NCBI RefSeq assembly: GCF_002932875.1
Contig: NZ_PSWS01000066.1
Span: forward strand, 1 to 61,391
DNA: 61,391 bases
From: Rathayibacter tritici
Lineage (GTDB): Bacteria > Actinomycetota > Actinomycetes > Actinomycetales > Microbacteriaceae
Direction: 5' to 3'
Of this stretch, positions 20,593 to 29,217 are shown piece after piece (position 1 is the first letter of the stretch; every line of letters begins with the position of its first letter). A program made the position numbers and the translations under genes. Below the pieces are notes generated by a model. It saw nothing but the letters and a program-made list of their open reading frames with translations, did no database searches and was not told the DNA's origin.

Positions 20593-20862
20593 GTGTCCAC
20601 CATCGACGAAATCGTCCGCAGCGTCACCACCGCCGCTCAGCCGCGCTACTCCATCGCCGAGCTTTCTCCCACTGAGCAGACCGTCTACACCCGCGCCGCC
20701 GAGCGCGCCGGCATGACGGTCGAACAGGCCCTCGCCCGCGACCGCGAACAGCCGACCAGCGCCCAGGCCGAGATCAGGCGGGCCGAGCAGGCTAGCCAGA
20801 CCGCCCTCTCTGTCATCCGCGGGCGCCAGTTCCCTTCACTGCAAGTTCGGCAGGCGTGCTGA
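20593..20862 (+). CDS. Small helical protein overlapping its convergent neighbour
   Basis: 89 residues from a GTG with TAGGAG upstream, 7 nt after the previous gene. It contains YSIAELSPTEQTVYTRAAER, AGMTVEQALARDREQ and a helical C-terminus. Its last 27 nt overlap the end of the Abi-like gene on the other strand, so its native C-terminus (after RGRQF) may have been replaced when the two regions were joined. Function unknown. Confidence 0.6.
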   Translation: MSTIDEIVRSVTTAAQPRYSIAELSPTEQTVYTRAAERAGMTVEQALARDREQPTSAQAEIRRAEQASQTALSVIRGRQFPSLQVRQAC

Positions 20863-21609
20863 CTCCAGGGCGCGCAGCCCCGCGTACGTGCCTTCTCGAA
20901 CACCGATCGAGGAGAAGTTCCTAACGACCTCGACACCGTTACCGGTCGCCACGCTGTAGAGCTCAAGTCCAGGCAACGTAAGCATCGCCAAGAAGAACGG
21001 GGCGCTGCCGTCATCCGGCGCAGACTCAATCGCGTAGGGCGCCCCGATTAGGTCGAGTCGCACAAGACCAATTAGCGCGTGGTGCCAGGGAAACTCATCG
21101 CCAAGCAACGCCTGCATCTCGTTCAGATCACATTTGAGCTCGAGCTTATCCCGATAGGCATTCTGCCCGAGATCGACGTCGTCCCTATCGTGAAGCAGGG
21201 CCGCCCAAGCCCGGTACAAGACGTAGTGCAGGGCAATTTGGCTTGCGCTCATATCGGCTACCAGAGCAGCCCAAGGCACAGCCTGATCGGTACCGACCTT
21301 CATACTGTCCGACAAGACGCCCGAGAAGTACTCGGCCATAAGCTCGTCATCTGCGTAGGATCCCTCTTCGAGCACTCGCTTGGCCGTTCGCGCCTCCGCT
21401 GGCCCGGCTTCAGCGCCAGCCTTCCGCCTCGCCTTGCCAGCGATCCTGCCAGCGTTCTCCTGTCGCCACGGGACCCACGACGCAAGTTGCTCGCCCAAGT
21501 CATCTGCCGCAGGCCCGAAGGCCCTCTCCGCAAGCCTCGAGCCGACCTTAACGAGGTCTTTCCCAGCGAATGCACCTGCGGCAATCATCGCGGTCAGAAA
21601 CGGGTCCAT
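20836..21609 (-). CDS. Abi-alpha/DUF4393-like protein
   Basis: 257 residues. A hydrophobic N-terminal segment (MDPFLTAMIAAGAFAGKDLV) precedes a charged region. The core LEEGSYADDELMAEYFSGVL, then VPWAALVADMSASQIALHYV, resembles the DUF4393 (Abi-alpha) family, in which some members abort phage infection. A C-terminal domain follows, with LPGLELYSVATGNGVEVVRN. The ATG at 21609 has AAGGAGG upstream. GC content and codon choice are visibly lower than in the flanking core genes, which supports transfer. The family call is from pattern memory and moderate in confidence. Confidence 0.6.
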   Translation of the reverse strand: MDPFLTAMIAAGAFAGKDLVKVGSRLAERAFGPAADDLGEQLASWVPWRQENAGRIAGKARRKAGAEAGPAEARTAKRVLEEGSYADDELMAEYFSGVLSDSMKVGTDQAVPWAALVADMSASQIALHYVLYRAWAALLHDRDDVDLGQNAYRDKLELKCDLNEMQALLGDEFPWHHALIGLVRLDLIGAPYAIESAPDDGSAPFFLAMLTLPGLELYSVATGNGVEVVRNFSSIGVREGTYAGLRALESARLPNLQ

Positions 21610-21741
21610 AGATCCTCCTTGTGTGGCACCCACCAAGGTAACCACAACGGTTGAACCAATGAAACCCGCGGCTACCGATCCCGACGGCTAGGGCTTGCTC
21701 GCCGGGCGGCTGTCCCAGTCGAAGGGACCTGGGGGGACTCC

Positions 21742-22110
21742 TTAGGCATCGAACTCCTGGCCCAGTACGGCATAGCGCCTTCGCCACGATGCGGGCACCT
21801 CGACCGCGACCTCGTCACCGCCCACCGCCCTCACGGCCTTGGCGTCATCGGCGAAGTCGCGGTCGAGCGACACCCAGCACCGACGGCCGCTCTCGGTAAG
21901 CAGCGGCATGCTCACTCTCCGCCACAGCCGCGGGCTCTGCGAAGTGGCGGAGCCCGAGCACCGGTAGCGCAGGTCGTACTGCGGATCACTGTCCGCGACC
22001 TCGTACAAGACGAAGAGGCCGCCGAGCCGCCGGGCTAGCTCAACAGTGGCGATCGCCTCAGGGGACACGCGTCCGCGGATCCTGGCAATCGTCGCGACCT
22101 CGTCCCTCAC
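21742..22110 (-). CDS. Hypothetical protein near tRNA-Lys
   Basis: 122 residues: VATIARIRGRVSPEAIATVE, a hydrophobic LARRLGGLFVLYEVADSDPQ, and an ending PASWRRRYAVLGQEFDA. The GTG start lies 7 nt after TAGCCT (22118-22123), so it may be leaderless. It has no membrane segment. It sits between the Abi-like gene and tRNA-Lys and may belong to the same acquired block. Family not recognised. Confidence 0.55.
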   Translation of the reverse strand: MRDEVATIARIRGRVSPEAIATVELARRLGGLFVLYEVADSDPQYDLRYRCSGSATSQSPRLWRRVSMPLLTESGRRCWVSLDRDFADDAKAVRAVGGDEVAVEVPASWRRRYAVLGQEFDA

Positions 22111-22117
22111 AGCGCCG

Positions 22118-22123
22118 AGGCTA
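22118..22123 (-). promoter_or_regulatory. -10 box, leaderless type
   Basis: TAGCCT, seven bases before the GTG of the 122-residue hypothetical gene. Confidence 0.45.
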
Positions 22124-22251
22124 CCGTCAAGAATGCGGCCGTCCTTCGATATCCAGCGCGCCAGACGCCCCCGTTGCCGTCACCACTGCCGTCAGCCCCA
22201 AAACGACGAAGGCCCGATACCCGCGTCTCCGCGTAATATCAGGGCTGATCG

Positions 22252-22324
22252 TGCACCCCCTCGGACTTGAACCGAGAACCCACTGATTAAGAGTCAGTTG
22301 CTCTGCCGATTGAGCTAGAGGTGC
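22252..22324 (-). tRNA. tRNA-Lys (anticodon CTT)
   Basis: 73-nt cloverleaf on the minus strand: acceptor GCACCTC paired with GGGGTGC, anticodon stem ACTGA/TCAGT around CTCTTAA (anticodon CTT), T loop GGTTCAAGTCC, discriminator A. CCA is not encoded. Its position at the edge of the accessory block makes it a candidate integration site, but I found no integrase gene or duplicated 3' end in the window. Confidence 0.97.
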
Positions 22325-22436
22325 GTTCCGGTCGGCTGATCGTGCGTGCCGAACCGAGGGATCACACTACCAGCGAGTCCCCCCGTCCCGTCAAATCGAG
22401 AGCCTCGGGGCCCCTCGTGAGCGGCGGGCCCACCGG

Positions 22437-22442
22437 TATCGT
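22437..22442 (+). promoter_or_regulatory. -10 box of hisN, leaderless type
   Basis: TATCGT, then six bases, then the GTG of hisN at 22449. Confidence 0.5.
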
Positions 22443-22448
22443 GGGCGT

Positions 22449-23258
22449 GTGACCCCGCAGAGCGCTGACCCGAGCTTCGATGACGACCTCCGCCTCGCCC
22501 TCCGCCTCGCGGACGCCGCGGATGCCATCTCGCGGGACCGGTTCGGCGCTCTCGACCTCGTCGTGGACACCAAACTCGACCGCACCCCCGTCACCGACGC
22601 CGACCGAGCCGTCGAGGAGGCGATTCGCTCGCTCCTCGCGGCCGAACGTCCGGCCGATGCGATCCTCGGCGAGGAGTTCGGTACCTCGGGCGAAGCCTCG
22701 CGGCAGTGGATCCTCGACCCCATCGACGGCACGGCCCACTTCCTGCGCGGCGTGCCGATCTGGGCGACCCTGATCGCGCTCGCGGTCGACGGCGTCCCCG
22801 TGGTCGGCGTGGTCTCCGCTCCCGCTCTCGGCACGCGCTGGTGGGCCGCAAAGGGCTCCGGGGCGTGGGCCGTCGAGCTGGGCGCCGACGTCGAGCCGCG
22901 CCCGCTCCACGTCTCGGGCATCGATTCCCTCTCCTCCGCGACCTTCAGCTACAACAGCATCCAGCAGTGGGACGGCGCGGGCCGGCTCCCGCAGCTGCTC
23001 GAACTCGCCGGAGCCGTCTGGCGGGATCGGGCCTATGGAGACGCGTGGCCCTACATGCTCGTCGCCGAGGGCCTCCTCGACGGTGCGGGCGAGTTCGACG
23101 TGAAGCCCTACGACCTCGCCGCCCTGGTGCCGATCGTGCAGGAGGCGGGTGGGCGCTTCAGCTCCGCCGACGGCGAGGACGGTCCGTGGCACGGCAGCGC
23201 CGTCGCGACCAACGGTCTGCTGCACGACGCGGTGCTCGCGATCGTGGCGCGGCGATGA
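22449..23258 (+). CDS. hisN: Histidinol-phosphatase (inositol monophosphatase family)
   Basis: 269 residues. Metal-binding motifs of the IMPase fold are present: GEEFG, DPIDGTAHFLRG and KPYDLAALVPIVQEAGG. The sequence resembles the actinobacterial HisN group, which dephosphorylates histidinol phosphate late in histidine synthesis; an inositol-1-phosphatase role cannot be excluded. Cytosolic. The stop overlaps the start of the next lipoprotein as ATGA. Confidence 0.88.
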   Translation: MTPQSADPSFDDDLRLALRLADAADAISRDRFGALDLVVDTKLDRTPVTDADRAVEEAIRSLLAAERPADAILGEEFGTSGEASRQWILDPIDGTAHFLRGVPIWATLIALAVDGVPVVGVVSAPALGTRWWAAKGSGAWAVELGADVEPRPLHVSGIDSLSSATFSYNSIQQWDGAGRLPQLLELAGAVWRDRAYGDAWPYMLVAEGLLDGAGEFDVKPYDLAALVPIVQEAGGRFSSADGEDGPWHGSAVATNGLLHDAVLAIVARR

Positions 23259-23761
23259 GGAGTCGGACGGCGGCACTTGCCGGTGCGGCGCTCCTCCTGC
23301 TCCTGTCCGGCTGCTCCTCGGTCGTCGGCCCCGACGGTCCGGAGGCGGTCCGCGACGAGGGCGGGACGGTGACCGTGGCCGGTGTCACCGACGTGTTCTC
23401 CCTCCGACGCGGCGACTGCCTCGACGACCCCGGCGACAACCGGATCGCTGACGTCGACGTCGTCCCGTGCTCCGAGGAGCACGCGCTCGAGATTTTCCAC
23501 TCGTTCGCGCAGCCGGGCGAGCGCTATACCAGCCGCACCACCCTGCTCGCGCAGGCCGATGCGAGCTGCGAGCCCGAGTTCGGTGCGGTGATCGGCATCG
23601 CCTACGGCGACTCCGCTCTGGAGTACCGCTCGATGGTCCCGTCCGAGGTCGGCTGGCGCCACGGCGACCGCAGCATCGTCTGCGCCGTCTTCGACCCGGA
23701 CCACGACTCCACCACCGGCAGCCTCTTCGGCTCCGCGCGCTCACCCGGCCTGCCTGGGTAG
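23255..23761 (+). CDS. Lipoprotein with septum-formation-like domain
   Basis: 168 residues. Signal peptide and lipobox LLLLSGC. The domain holds four cysteines in the pattern RRGDCLDD, VPCSEEHALEIF, ADASCEPEF and SIVCAVFD, typical of the actinobacterial septum-formation/DUF4190-linked extracellular domain. It is exported and anchored on the outer membrane face. The ATG overlaps the hisN stop, so it is cotranslated, although a functional link to histidine synthesis is not obvious. Confidence 0.75.
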   Translation: MRSRTAALAGAALLLLLSGCSSVVGPDGPEAVRDEGGTVTVAGVTDVFSLRRGDCLDDPGDNRIADVDVVPCSEEHALEIFHSFAQPGERYTSRTTLLAQADASCEPEFGAVIGIAYGDSALEYRSMVPSEVGWRHGDRSIVCAVFDPDHDSTTGSLFGSARSPGLPG

Positions 23762-23856
23762 CCGTTCAGCAGATTGACAGGCGACCTGCGCGAGTGCACT
23801 CTGAGGGACGACCGGTGGCGCAACGGGGCGCAGACACCGGCGGCTCAGGAGTCGAC

Positions 23857-24465
23857 ATGCAGGACCAGCACGACCAGGACCCCCTCGAGCGCTCTCGCAC
23901 GGCCGAGCGGCACTGGGGCCCCGCGGACAGCCTGTTGCCGCGGCTCGACCGGCAGCGCGCGCTACTCGCAGCGGCGGACGCCCTGGCCGACGGGACGAGC
24001 CACGTGTGGTCGCGGCTCCTCCGCGACTACACCCGCACCTCCGACCGGGTCGTCTCGGTGCATGGGGACGCCGAGGCGGCGACCCTCGGCTGGCTGAAGC
24101 CGCGCGGAGTCGTCTCGCTGCTGGTCACGGAGCGCTGTGACGACGACACCGCCGCCGAGCACCTGGTGGCCGCACTCGCAGCGATGAACGCCGTGACTCT
24201 CACCGTGGACGACGCGCGTGCCACACGGCTGCGCCCACTGCTCGATGTGCTGCACCAGCACCTGCCCGATGCCTTCGCCGAACTGGCGGTGGATCGCCGT
24301 GCGCCCTACCCGGCGGGGGCCGCCGTAGCCGTCCTCGCTCCGGGCACCTTCTACCGCGCCTGGGCACCCCCGCTGGCCCTCGCCCCCGTGCACGATGACG
24401 ACGACCGCCTCGCGCTGCTCACGCTCTACGGCAGGGTCCGGCAGCTCGACGTGCGCCCTTCGTAG
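23857..24465 (+). CDS. Hypothetical protein
   Basis: 202 residues. Helical N-terminus (LPRLDRQRALLAAADALADG), then an alpha/beta region with ATLGWLKPRGVVSLLVTERC, EHLVAALAAMNAVTLTVDD and AVAVLAPGTFYRAWAPPLAL. No signal peptide or membrane segment. I chose the ATG at 23857 (AGGAG upstream); a GTG at 23815 is an alternative. I do not recognise the family. It lies between a lipoprotein and ssrA. Confidence 0.6.
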   Translation: MQDQHDQDPLERSRTAERHWGPADSLLPRLDRQRALLAAADALADGTSHVWSRLLRDYTRTSDRVVSVHGDAEAATLGWLKPRGVVSLLVTERCDDDTAAEHLVAALAAMNAVTLTVDDARATRLRPLLDVLHQHLPDAFAELAVDRRAPYPAGAAVAVLAPGTFYRAWAPPLALAPVHDDDDRLALLTLYGRVRQLDVRPS

Positions 24466-24505
24466 GCGGGACGGACCACAACTCCCAATGTGCGACGACG
24501 ACCGA

Positions 24506-24880
24506 TGGTGGAGATGGGGGGAATCGAACCCCCGTCCATCGCTGTGATTCTGCGCCTTCTACGGGTGTAGCCGATGAGAGCGTTCTGCTCGGCCCCGACC
24601 GTTACCACCGGCGCATCGGTCGACGGGCCCAGCCCGAGTTCGAGTCCCGCGTCGCCCTCAGGCGTAACGACGCAGCAAGTCCTCTTAATGACGCCAGGAT
24701 CCGGGGCGAGGACGCACCCACGGGCTGACGGACTATCTACTCTGGCTTAGGCAGCGAGAGCGAAGTCGGTGCGCTTCTGTTCGGCACCTGTGTTTTCCAG
24801 AGATCGTTAACGAGATAACCCTGGATCCTCGACCCGCTTCTCGCAGTTTCGCAGGCAATGTCGAAACCGATCATCCCCGC
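24506..24880 (-). ncRNA. ssrA: tmRNA (transfer-messenger RNA)
   Basis: 375-nt gene. The 5' end GGGGATGATCGG pairs with the 3' end CATCTCCACCA, the T-arm-like end reads GGGTTCGATTCCCC, and CCA is encoded. The tag frame reads ENTGAEQKRTDFALAA then TAA, if GAA is taken as the resume codon. With SmpB it rescues stalled ribosomes and marks the peptide for proteolysis. smpB lies 1.6 kb upstream on the same strand. Confidence 0.97.
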
Positions 24881-24944
24881 GAGCACTCGGCGGCCGGAGG
24901 GCCACTGGAGTGGGTCGTTCGTCGCACACTGTGGAGTTACGAGT

Positions 24945-26432
24945 TCAGTCTACCTCAGCTCCGCGGGCGCTCACCCGGAGCCGGCGCAGATCGATCAGAC
25001 CGAGTACCAGGGCGAGGGCGATCAGTCCGAGCGTGACGATGTAGCCGTTGCGGAAGGCGTCGTGGTACCGGTCCAGGCCCTCGGCCATCCCCTGCTCACT
25101 GGCCAGCGTCGCGAAGAAGACGGCCGAGGCGCAGGCGGTGCCGACCGCAGTGCCTACCCGCTGGCCGAGCTGGCCGACGGAGCCGGCGACGCCGCCCTGC
25201 GCTGGCGGGATCTCGGCGAGAGTGAGCGTCTGATTCGGCGACACCACGAAACCGCCGCCGGCTCCCGCGACCAGCATGGCGGCGCCCATGCCGTAGGCCG
25301 CGGTCTCGGCCGGTAGGAGCTCGGCGGCGAGCAGCACCAGCGTGAATCCGATGACCACCAGCACAATGCCCAGCACCACCAGTGCACGTCCGTAGCGCTG
25401 CACCAGCTTGCCGCCGTACCAGGCGGTCACCGCCGAGGTCAGCGCGAACGGGATACTCACCATGCCCGCGAACACTGGCTCGAGCCCGAGCCCCTGCTGC
25501 AGGAAGAGCGTCGTGAGGAGGAAGGTCGCCGGGATCGCGGCGAAGTAGGAGGTCGCGACCAGGATGCCGTTCCGATACGAGCTGGTCCGGAAGATCCGGA
25601 AGTCGATGACCGGCGTCCGCCCCGACGCCGCGTAGTGCGACTCCCAGCGCACGAAGACGGCAGCGGCCACCGCGGCGAGAACCAGCCAGAACCAGCGGAA
25701 CGGCGAGTCGCTCGAGGAGCCGGTCGTGAGAAGGAACGGCAGCATGAACGCAAAGATCGCGACCGCGAGCAGGAGCAGCCCGATCGGATCCAGAGACCTG
25801 TCGCCTTCCGGCGCCGAGCGCTTCGTCGGGATGAGCTTCCACGCGAAGACGAGGGCCGCGATCCCCAGCGGGATGTTCATCCAGAAGAGCAGGCGCCAGC
25901 CGTCCTGCTCACCGCCGATCGCGATCAGGAGACCGCCGAGCGTCGGGCCGAAAGCGGTCGAGAGGCCGATAGTCGCGCCGAAGACCCCGAAGGCCCGGGC
26001 GCGCTCGGCCCCGGTGAACATCTGCTGCACCAGCCCGAGCACCTGCGGCATCTGGATGCCCGCGGCGACGCCCTGCAGAAAGCGCGCCACGACGAGCATC
26101 TCGATCGAGGGGGCGACCGCGCAGAGCAGGCTCGTGATGGTGAACGCGCTCAACCCGATCAGGAACAGGAGCCGCCGCGAGCGGATATCACCGAGCCGAC
26201 CGGCCGGCACGAGGGCCAGGCCGAAGGCGAGCGCGTAGCCCGCGACGATCAGCTGCAGCTGGCTGGCGTCCGCGCCGAGCGAGCGCTCGATCGACGGCAG
26301 GCCGACGTTGACCTTCGAGAGGTCGAGGATCGTGATCGCCGCCACGCCGACGCTGACCGCGAAGGCGCGCCAGCGGGTCTTCTCGTCGGCTGCGCTCAGG
26401 GCGGCGGGGGCACTGATTTCGGGAGGACACAC
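24945..26432 (-). CDS. MFS drug exporter (DHA2/EmrB-QacA type)
   Basis: 495 residues with about 14 membrane segments, the layout of the 14-TM drug/proton antiporter group. Motif A, AGRLGDIRSRRLLFLIG, follows TM2. Motif C-like ATIGLSTAFGPTLGGLLIA lies in TM5. The GTG at 26432 is 7 nt after a GACACT -10 box that overlaps a perfect palindrome, so a repressor probably controls it, although no regulator gene is adjacent. It lies between smpB and ssrA, which are usually close neighbours in this group, so it looks like an insertion into a conserved locus. The substrate is unknown. Confidence 0.88.
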   Translation of the reverse strand: MCPPEISAPAALSAADEKTRWRAFAVSVGVAAITILDLSKVNVGLPSIERSLGADASQLQLIVAGYALAFGLALVPAGRLGDIRSRRLLFLIGLSAFTITSLLCAVAPSIEMLVVARFLQGVAAGIQMPQVLGLVQQMFTGAERARAFGVFGATIGLSTAFGPTLGGLLIAIGGEQDGWRLLFWMNIPLGIAALVFAWKLIPTKRSAPEGDRSLDPIGLLLLAVAIFAFMLPFLLTTGSSSDSPFRWFWLVLAAVAAAVFVRWESHYAASGRTPVIDFRIFRTSSYRNGILVATSYFAAIPATFLLTTLFLQQGLGLEPVFAGMVSIPFALTSAVTAWYGGKLVQRYGRALVVLGIVLVVIGFTLVLLAAELLPAETAAYGMGAAMLVAGAGGGFVVSPNQTLTLAEIPPAQGGVAGSVGQLGQRVGTAVGTACASAVFFATLASEQGMAEGLDRYHDAFRNGYIVTLGLIALALVLGLIDLRRLRVSARGAEVD

Positions 26433-26439
26433 GAAATCC

Positions 26440-26456
26440 AGTGTCTCAAAGAGACA
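26440..26456 (-). promoter_or_regulatory. Operator palindrome overlapping the exporter -10 box
   Basis: Perfect palindrome TGTCTC-AAA-GAGACA at 26442-26456. Its arm shares bases with GACACT (26440-26445 on the minus strand), which lies 7 nt before the exporter GTG. A dimeric TetR- or MarR-type repressor bound here would cover the promoter. Confidence 0.65.
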
Positions 26457-26510
26457 GGCGCAACGGAGAGGCTTGCGCCACACCCGTCGGACATCGTCCG
26501 GACGGCGCCC

Positions 26511-26987
26511 CTAGTCGCCGAGGCGGCGGCGGGTCGCCATCGCGCGATCCGCCTCGCGGCGGTCCTGGCGCTCGCGGAGCACCTGGCGCTTGTCGTAGTC
26601 CTTCTTGCCCTTGGCCACGGCCAGCTCGACCTTGGCCTTGCCGTCACTGAAGTAGAGCGAGAGCGGGATCAGCGTGTACCCGCCCTCCTTCACCTTGTTG
26701 TGGATCTTGAGGATCTGCGCCTTGTGCAGCAGCAACTTGCGCTTGCGGCGCGGCGGATGGTTCGTCCAGGTGCCCTGCGCCCACTCGTTGATGTGCACGG
26801 CGTCGAGCCAGGCCTCTCCCCCGTCGACGAACGCGTAGCCGTCGACCAGCGAGGCGCGGCCGGCCCGGAGAGACTTCACCTCGGTGCCGGTGAGCACGAG
26901 GCCTGCCTCGTAGGTGTCCTCGATGAGGTAGTCGTGCCGCGCCTTGCGGTTGGTTGCGACGACCTTCTGTCCCTGTTCTCTGGGCAC
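26511..26987 (-). CDS. smpB: SsrA-binding protein SmpB
   Basis: 158 residues. The OB-fold core reads [40 protein letters not shown] and [20 protein letters not shown]; the basic tail, [20 protein letters not shown], enters the decoding centre. It delivers tmRNA to stalled ribosomes. I chose the GTG at 26987 because GAGGAG precedes it; the frame stays open 45 nt more. Part of the prfB-ftsE-ftsX-smpB-ssrA group. Confidence 0.97.
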   Translation of the reverse strand: MPREQGQKVVATNRKARHDYLIEDTYEAGLVLTGTEVKSLRAGRASLVDGYAFVDGGEAWLDAVHINEWAQGTWTNHPPRRKRKLLLHKAQILKIHNKVKEGGYTLIPLSLYFSDGKAKVELAVAKGKKDYDKRQVLRERQDRREADRAMATRRRLGD

Positions 26988-27046
26988 GGCTGCTCCTCGG
27001 GTCGCGAGCGGATGAAGTGGGGCGGGCATCATCGGGGTGATGCACC

Positions 27047-27076
27047 GGTGGGCCGCCCCGAACGGGACAGCCCACC
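27047..27076 (-). terminator. Possible hairpin after ftsX
   Basis: Seven-pair stem GGTGGGC / GCCCACC enclosing 16 nt, about 20 nt after the ftsX stop. No U-run. Confidence 0.35.
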
Positions 27077-27096
27077 AGTATACGTCCCGAGGCGGA

Positions 27097-28011
27097 TCAG
27101 ACCCGCAGATACCGCGCGATCGCCACGTTCGCCGAGACGGCAGCCAGGATGATCCCGACCACGATCAGGATCGGCACGACGACGAGCGCATCGTCCAGAC
27201 CCACGAATGAGGTGAGCGGGATCCGGTACGCGAGGAAGCCCTGCACGAAGAACTGCACGATCCCGACCACCGCGACCCCCGCGAGGACCGAACCGACCAG
27301 TGCGGCGAAGACCCCCTCGAGGATGAACGGGGTTTGGATGAATCGGTTCGAGGCCCCCACGAGCCGCATAATGCCCAGCTCCCGTCTCCGCGAGAACGCC
27401 GAGAGGCGGATCGTGGTGGCGATGAGCAGCACGGCCGCGACAAGCATCAGCACCGCGATGCCGATCGCGGTGTAGCTGGCCGCATTGAGGATCGAGAAGA
27501 TCTGGTCGAGGTACCGCCGCTGATCGGTGACGCTCTCGACTCCGGAGACGCTGGAGAGGCTCTCGACGATCACCTCCGACTGGGTCGGGTCCTTCAGGTT
27601 CACCCAGAACGTCTGGTTGAGCAGGTCGGGAGTGACGTATTCCGCGACCGGATTGCCCGCGAACTGCTGCTGGAAGTTCGCGTAGGCCTGGTCGTGGTTC
27701 TCGAAGTAGGAACGGTCGATGTACGGGGCGAGTGTCGGTCCCTCGAGCTGGCTCTGCACCGAGTCGATCTGCTCCTGGGTGGCGTCGGAGCCGCTGCAGT
27801 TCGAGCCGCCCGAGGTAGCGGTGCACAGATAGACCGCGACCTGTGCCTTGTCGTACCAGAAGTTCTTCATCTGGCCGATCTGCATCTGCAGCAGGATCGC
27901 CGTGCCGACGAAGGTGAGGGAGATGAAGGTCACCAGAATCACCGAAACGACCATGGAAATGTTGCGACGGAGGCCGCTCGCGACCTCCGACCAGATCAGT
28001 GCGAATCTCAC
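27097..28011 (-). CDS. ftsX: Cell-division protein FtsX
   Basis: 304 residues with four membrane segments: one near residues 20-45, then a large extracytoplasmic loop to about 165, then three at the C-terminus. The permease-like motif [20 protein letters not shown] is present before TM3. With FtsE it transmits ATP hydrolysis to peptidoglycan hydrolases at the septum. The start overlaps the ftsE stop by 4 nt. The loop includes [12 protein letters not shown], possibly a disulphide. Confidence 0.96.
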   Translation of the reverse strand: MRFALIWSEVASGLRRNISMVVSVILVTFISLTFVGTAILLQMQIGQMKNFWYDKAQVAVYLCTATSGGSNCSGSDATQEQIDSVQSQLEGPTLAPYIDRSYFENHDQAYANFQQQFAGNPVAEYVTPDLLNQTFWVNLKDPTQSEVIVESLSSVSGVESVTDQRRYLDQIFSILNAASYTAIGIAVLMLVAAVLLIATTIRLSAFSRRRELGIMRLVGASNRFIQTPFILEGVFAALVGSVLAGVAVVGIVQFFVQGFLAYRIPLTSFVGLDDALVVVPILIVVGIILAAVSANVAIARYLRV

Positions 28012-29135
28012 TTGACGGGTCCTACGTTCTGCTGGTCGTCGCCGGTCTCGTCGCCCTCGCCCGCGTGTGCGCGGAGGCCCAGGCGCGCGGCCAGTGACTC
28101 CTCGGGCAGGGCGCCGGTGTCGGCGGGGAGGAAGATCGGACCGGTCTGGCTCTGCAGCTCGACCACGCGGGCAGTGGTCGGGCTCTCCTGAGCGGGCTCC
28201 GGCTCGTGCTCGGGCTCTGCCGGGACGGCGGCTGAGCGGCGACCCTCGGGGACGCGGGGCTGCGCGGCGGTCTGCGAGAGGTAGGCCGGCTCCGGCGCCG
28301 CGACGGGCGCCTCCTGACGCAGGTCGAGCTCGGGGACCTCGGTAGGCGCGAGCTCGCTGTCGATGATCGCCGGGGGCGACGGGTGCTCGGGGACCGCGTG
28401 GTCGTCGGCCGCCACGACCACGACGCCGTCGTGGACGACCGTGATGCTCTCGGTCTGACCGTAGCCACCCTTGCTCTCGTCGCGGACGATGCTGCCGGCC
28501 GAGAGCTCGATCACGCGGCGCTTCATCTGATCGACGATGCCGGCCTCGTGGGTGGCCATGATCACGGTGGTGCCGCCGGCGTTGATCCGCTCGAGGAGCG
28601 CCATGATGCCGGCGCTCGTGGTGGGGTCGAGGTTTCCGGTGGGCTCATCGGCCAGGAGGACCGCCGGCTTGTTGACGACGGCGCGGGCGATCGCCACGCG
28701 CTGCTGCTCACCGCCGGAGAGCTCGTGCGGCAGACGCGACGCCTTGCCGGCGAGGCCGACCATTTTGAGCGTGTCGGGGACGGCCTCCTGGATGTAGCCC
28801 TTGGACTTGCCGATCACCTGGAGGCTGAACGCGACATTGTCGAAGACGGACTTGTTGGGCAGAAGCCGGAAGTCCTGGAACACCACGCCCATGTTGCGGC
28901 GGAAGTAGGGCACCTTGCGGCTCGAAATCTTGCCGAGGTTCTGCCCGAGCACGTGGATCGACCCGGTGGAGGGGCGCTCCTCCTTGAGGATCAGGCGGAG
29001 GCAGCTGGACTTGCCGGAGCCGGAGGCGCCGACGAGGAAGACGAACTCGCCCCGGAGGATCTCGAGATCGATGGCGTTGAGGGCGGGTCTCGTGCCGCCC
29101 CGATACTGCTTGGAGACGTTGTCGAAGCGAATCAT
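28008..29135 (-). CDS. ftsE: Cell-division ATP-binding protein FtsE with long C-terminal extension
   Basis: 375 residues. The first 225 are a complete ABC ATPase: Walker [11 protein letters not shown] loop [13 protein letters not shown], signature [14 protein letters not shown] and Walker [13 protein letters not shown]. Classical FtsE stops there (about 229 residues). This one has about 145 more residues rich in Pro, Glu, Ala and Val ([20 protein letters not shown]), probably disordered and cytoplasmic. The extension is acidic, uses normal codons and leads straight into the ftsX overlap, so it is not a sequencing error. Confidence 0.95.
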   Translation of the reverse strand: MIRFDNVSKQYRGGTRPALNAIDLEILRGEFVFLVGASGSGKSSCLRLILKEERPSTGSIHVLGQNLGKISSRKVPYFRRNMGVVFQDFRLLPNKSVFDNVAFSLQVIGKSKGYIQEAVPDTLKMVGLAGKASRLPHELSGGEQQRVAIARAVVNKPAVLLADEPTGNLDPTTSAGIMALLERINAGGTTVIMATHEAGIVDQMKRRVIELSAGSIVRDESKGGYGQTESITVVHDGVVVVAADDHAVPEHPSPPAIIDSELAPTEVPELDLRQEAPVAAPEPAYLSQTAAQPRVPEGRRSAAVPAEPEHEPEPAQESPTTARVVELQSQTGPIFLPADTGALPEESLAARLGLRAHAGEGDETGDDQQNVGPVK

Positions 29136-29144
29136 GTCGGTACG

Positions 29145-29150
29145 AGGGTA
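29145..29150 (-). promoter_or_regulatory. -10 box of ftsE, near-leaderless
   Basis: TACCCT, nine bases before the ftsE ATG. Confidence 0.45.
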
Positions 29151-29217
29151 AGCGACGATCCCGAAGAGTCCGCCGAGAGCGCGTGCGGCGCGTCGATGCA
29201 GACGCGCACGTGGCGCG

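Noticed and set aside
22252-22324. tRNA-Lys as a proven attachment site of an integrated element
   Set aside because: No integrase gene and no second copy of the tRNA 3' end were found in the window; kept only as a possibility.
24426-24608. Short open frame near 24.5 kb
   Set aside because: It lies in the tmRNA gene; RNA structure explains the sequence.
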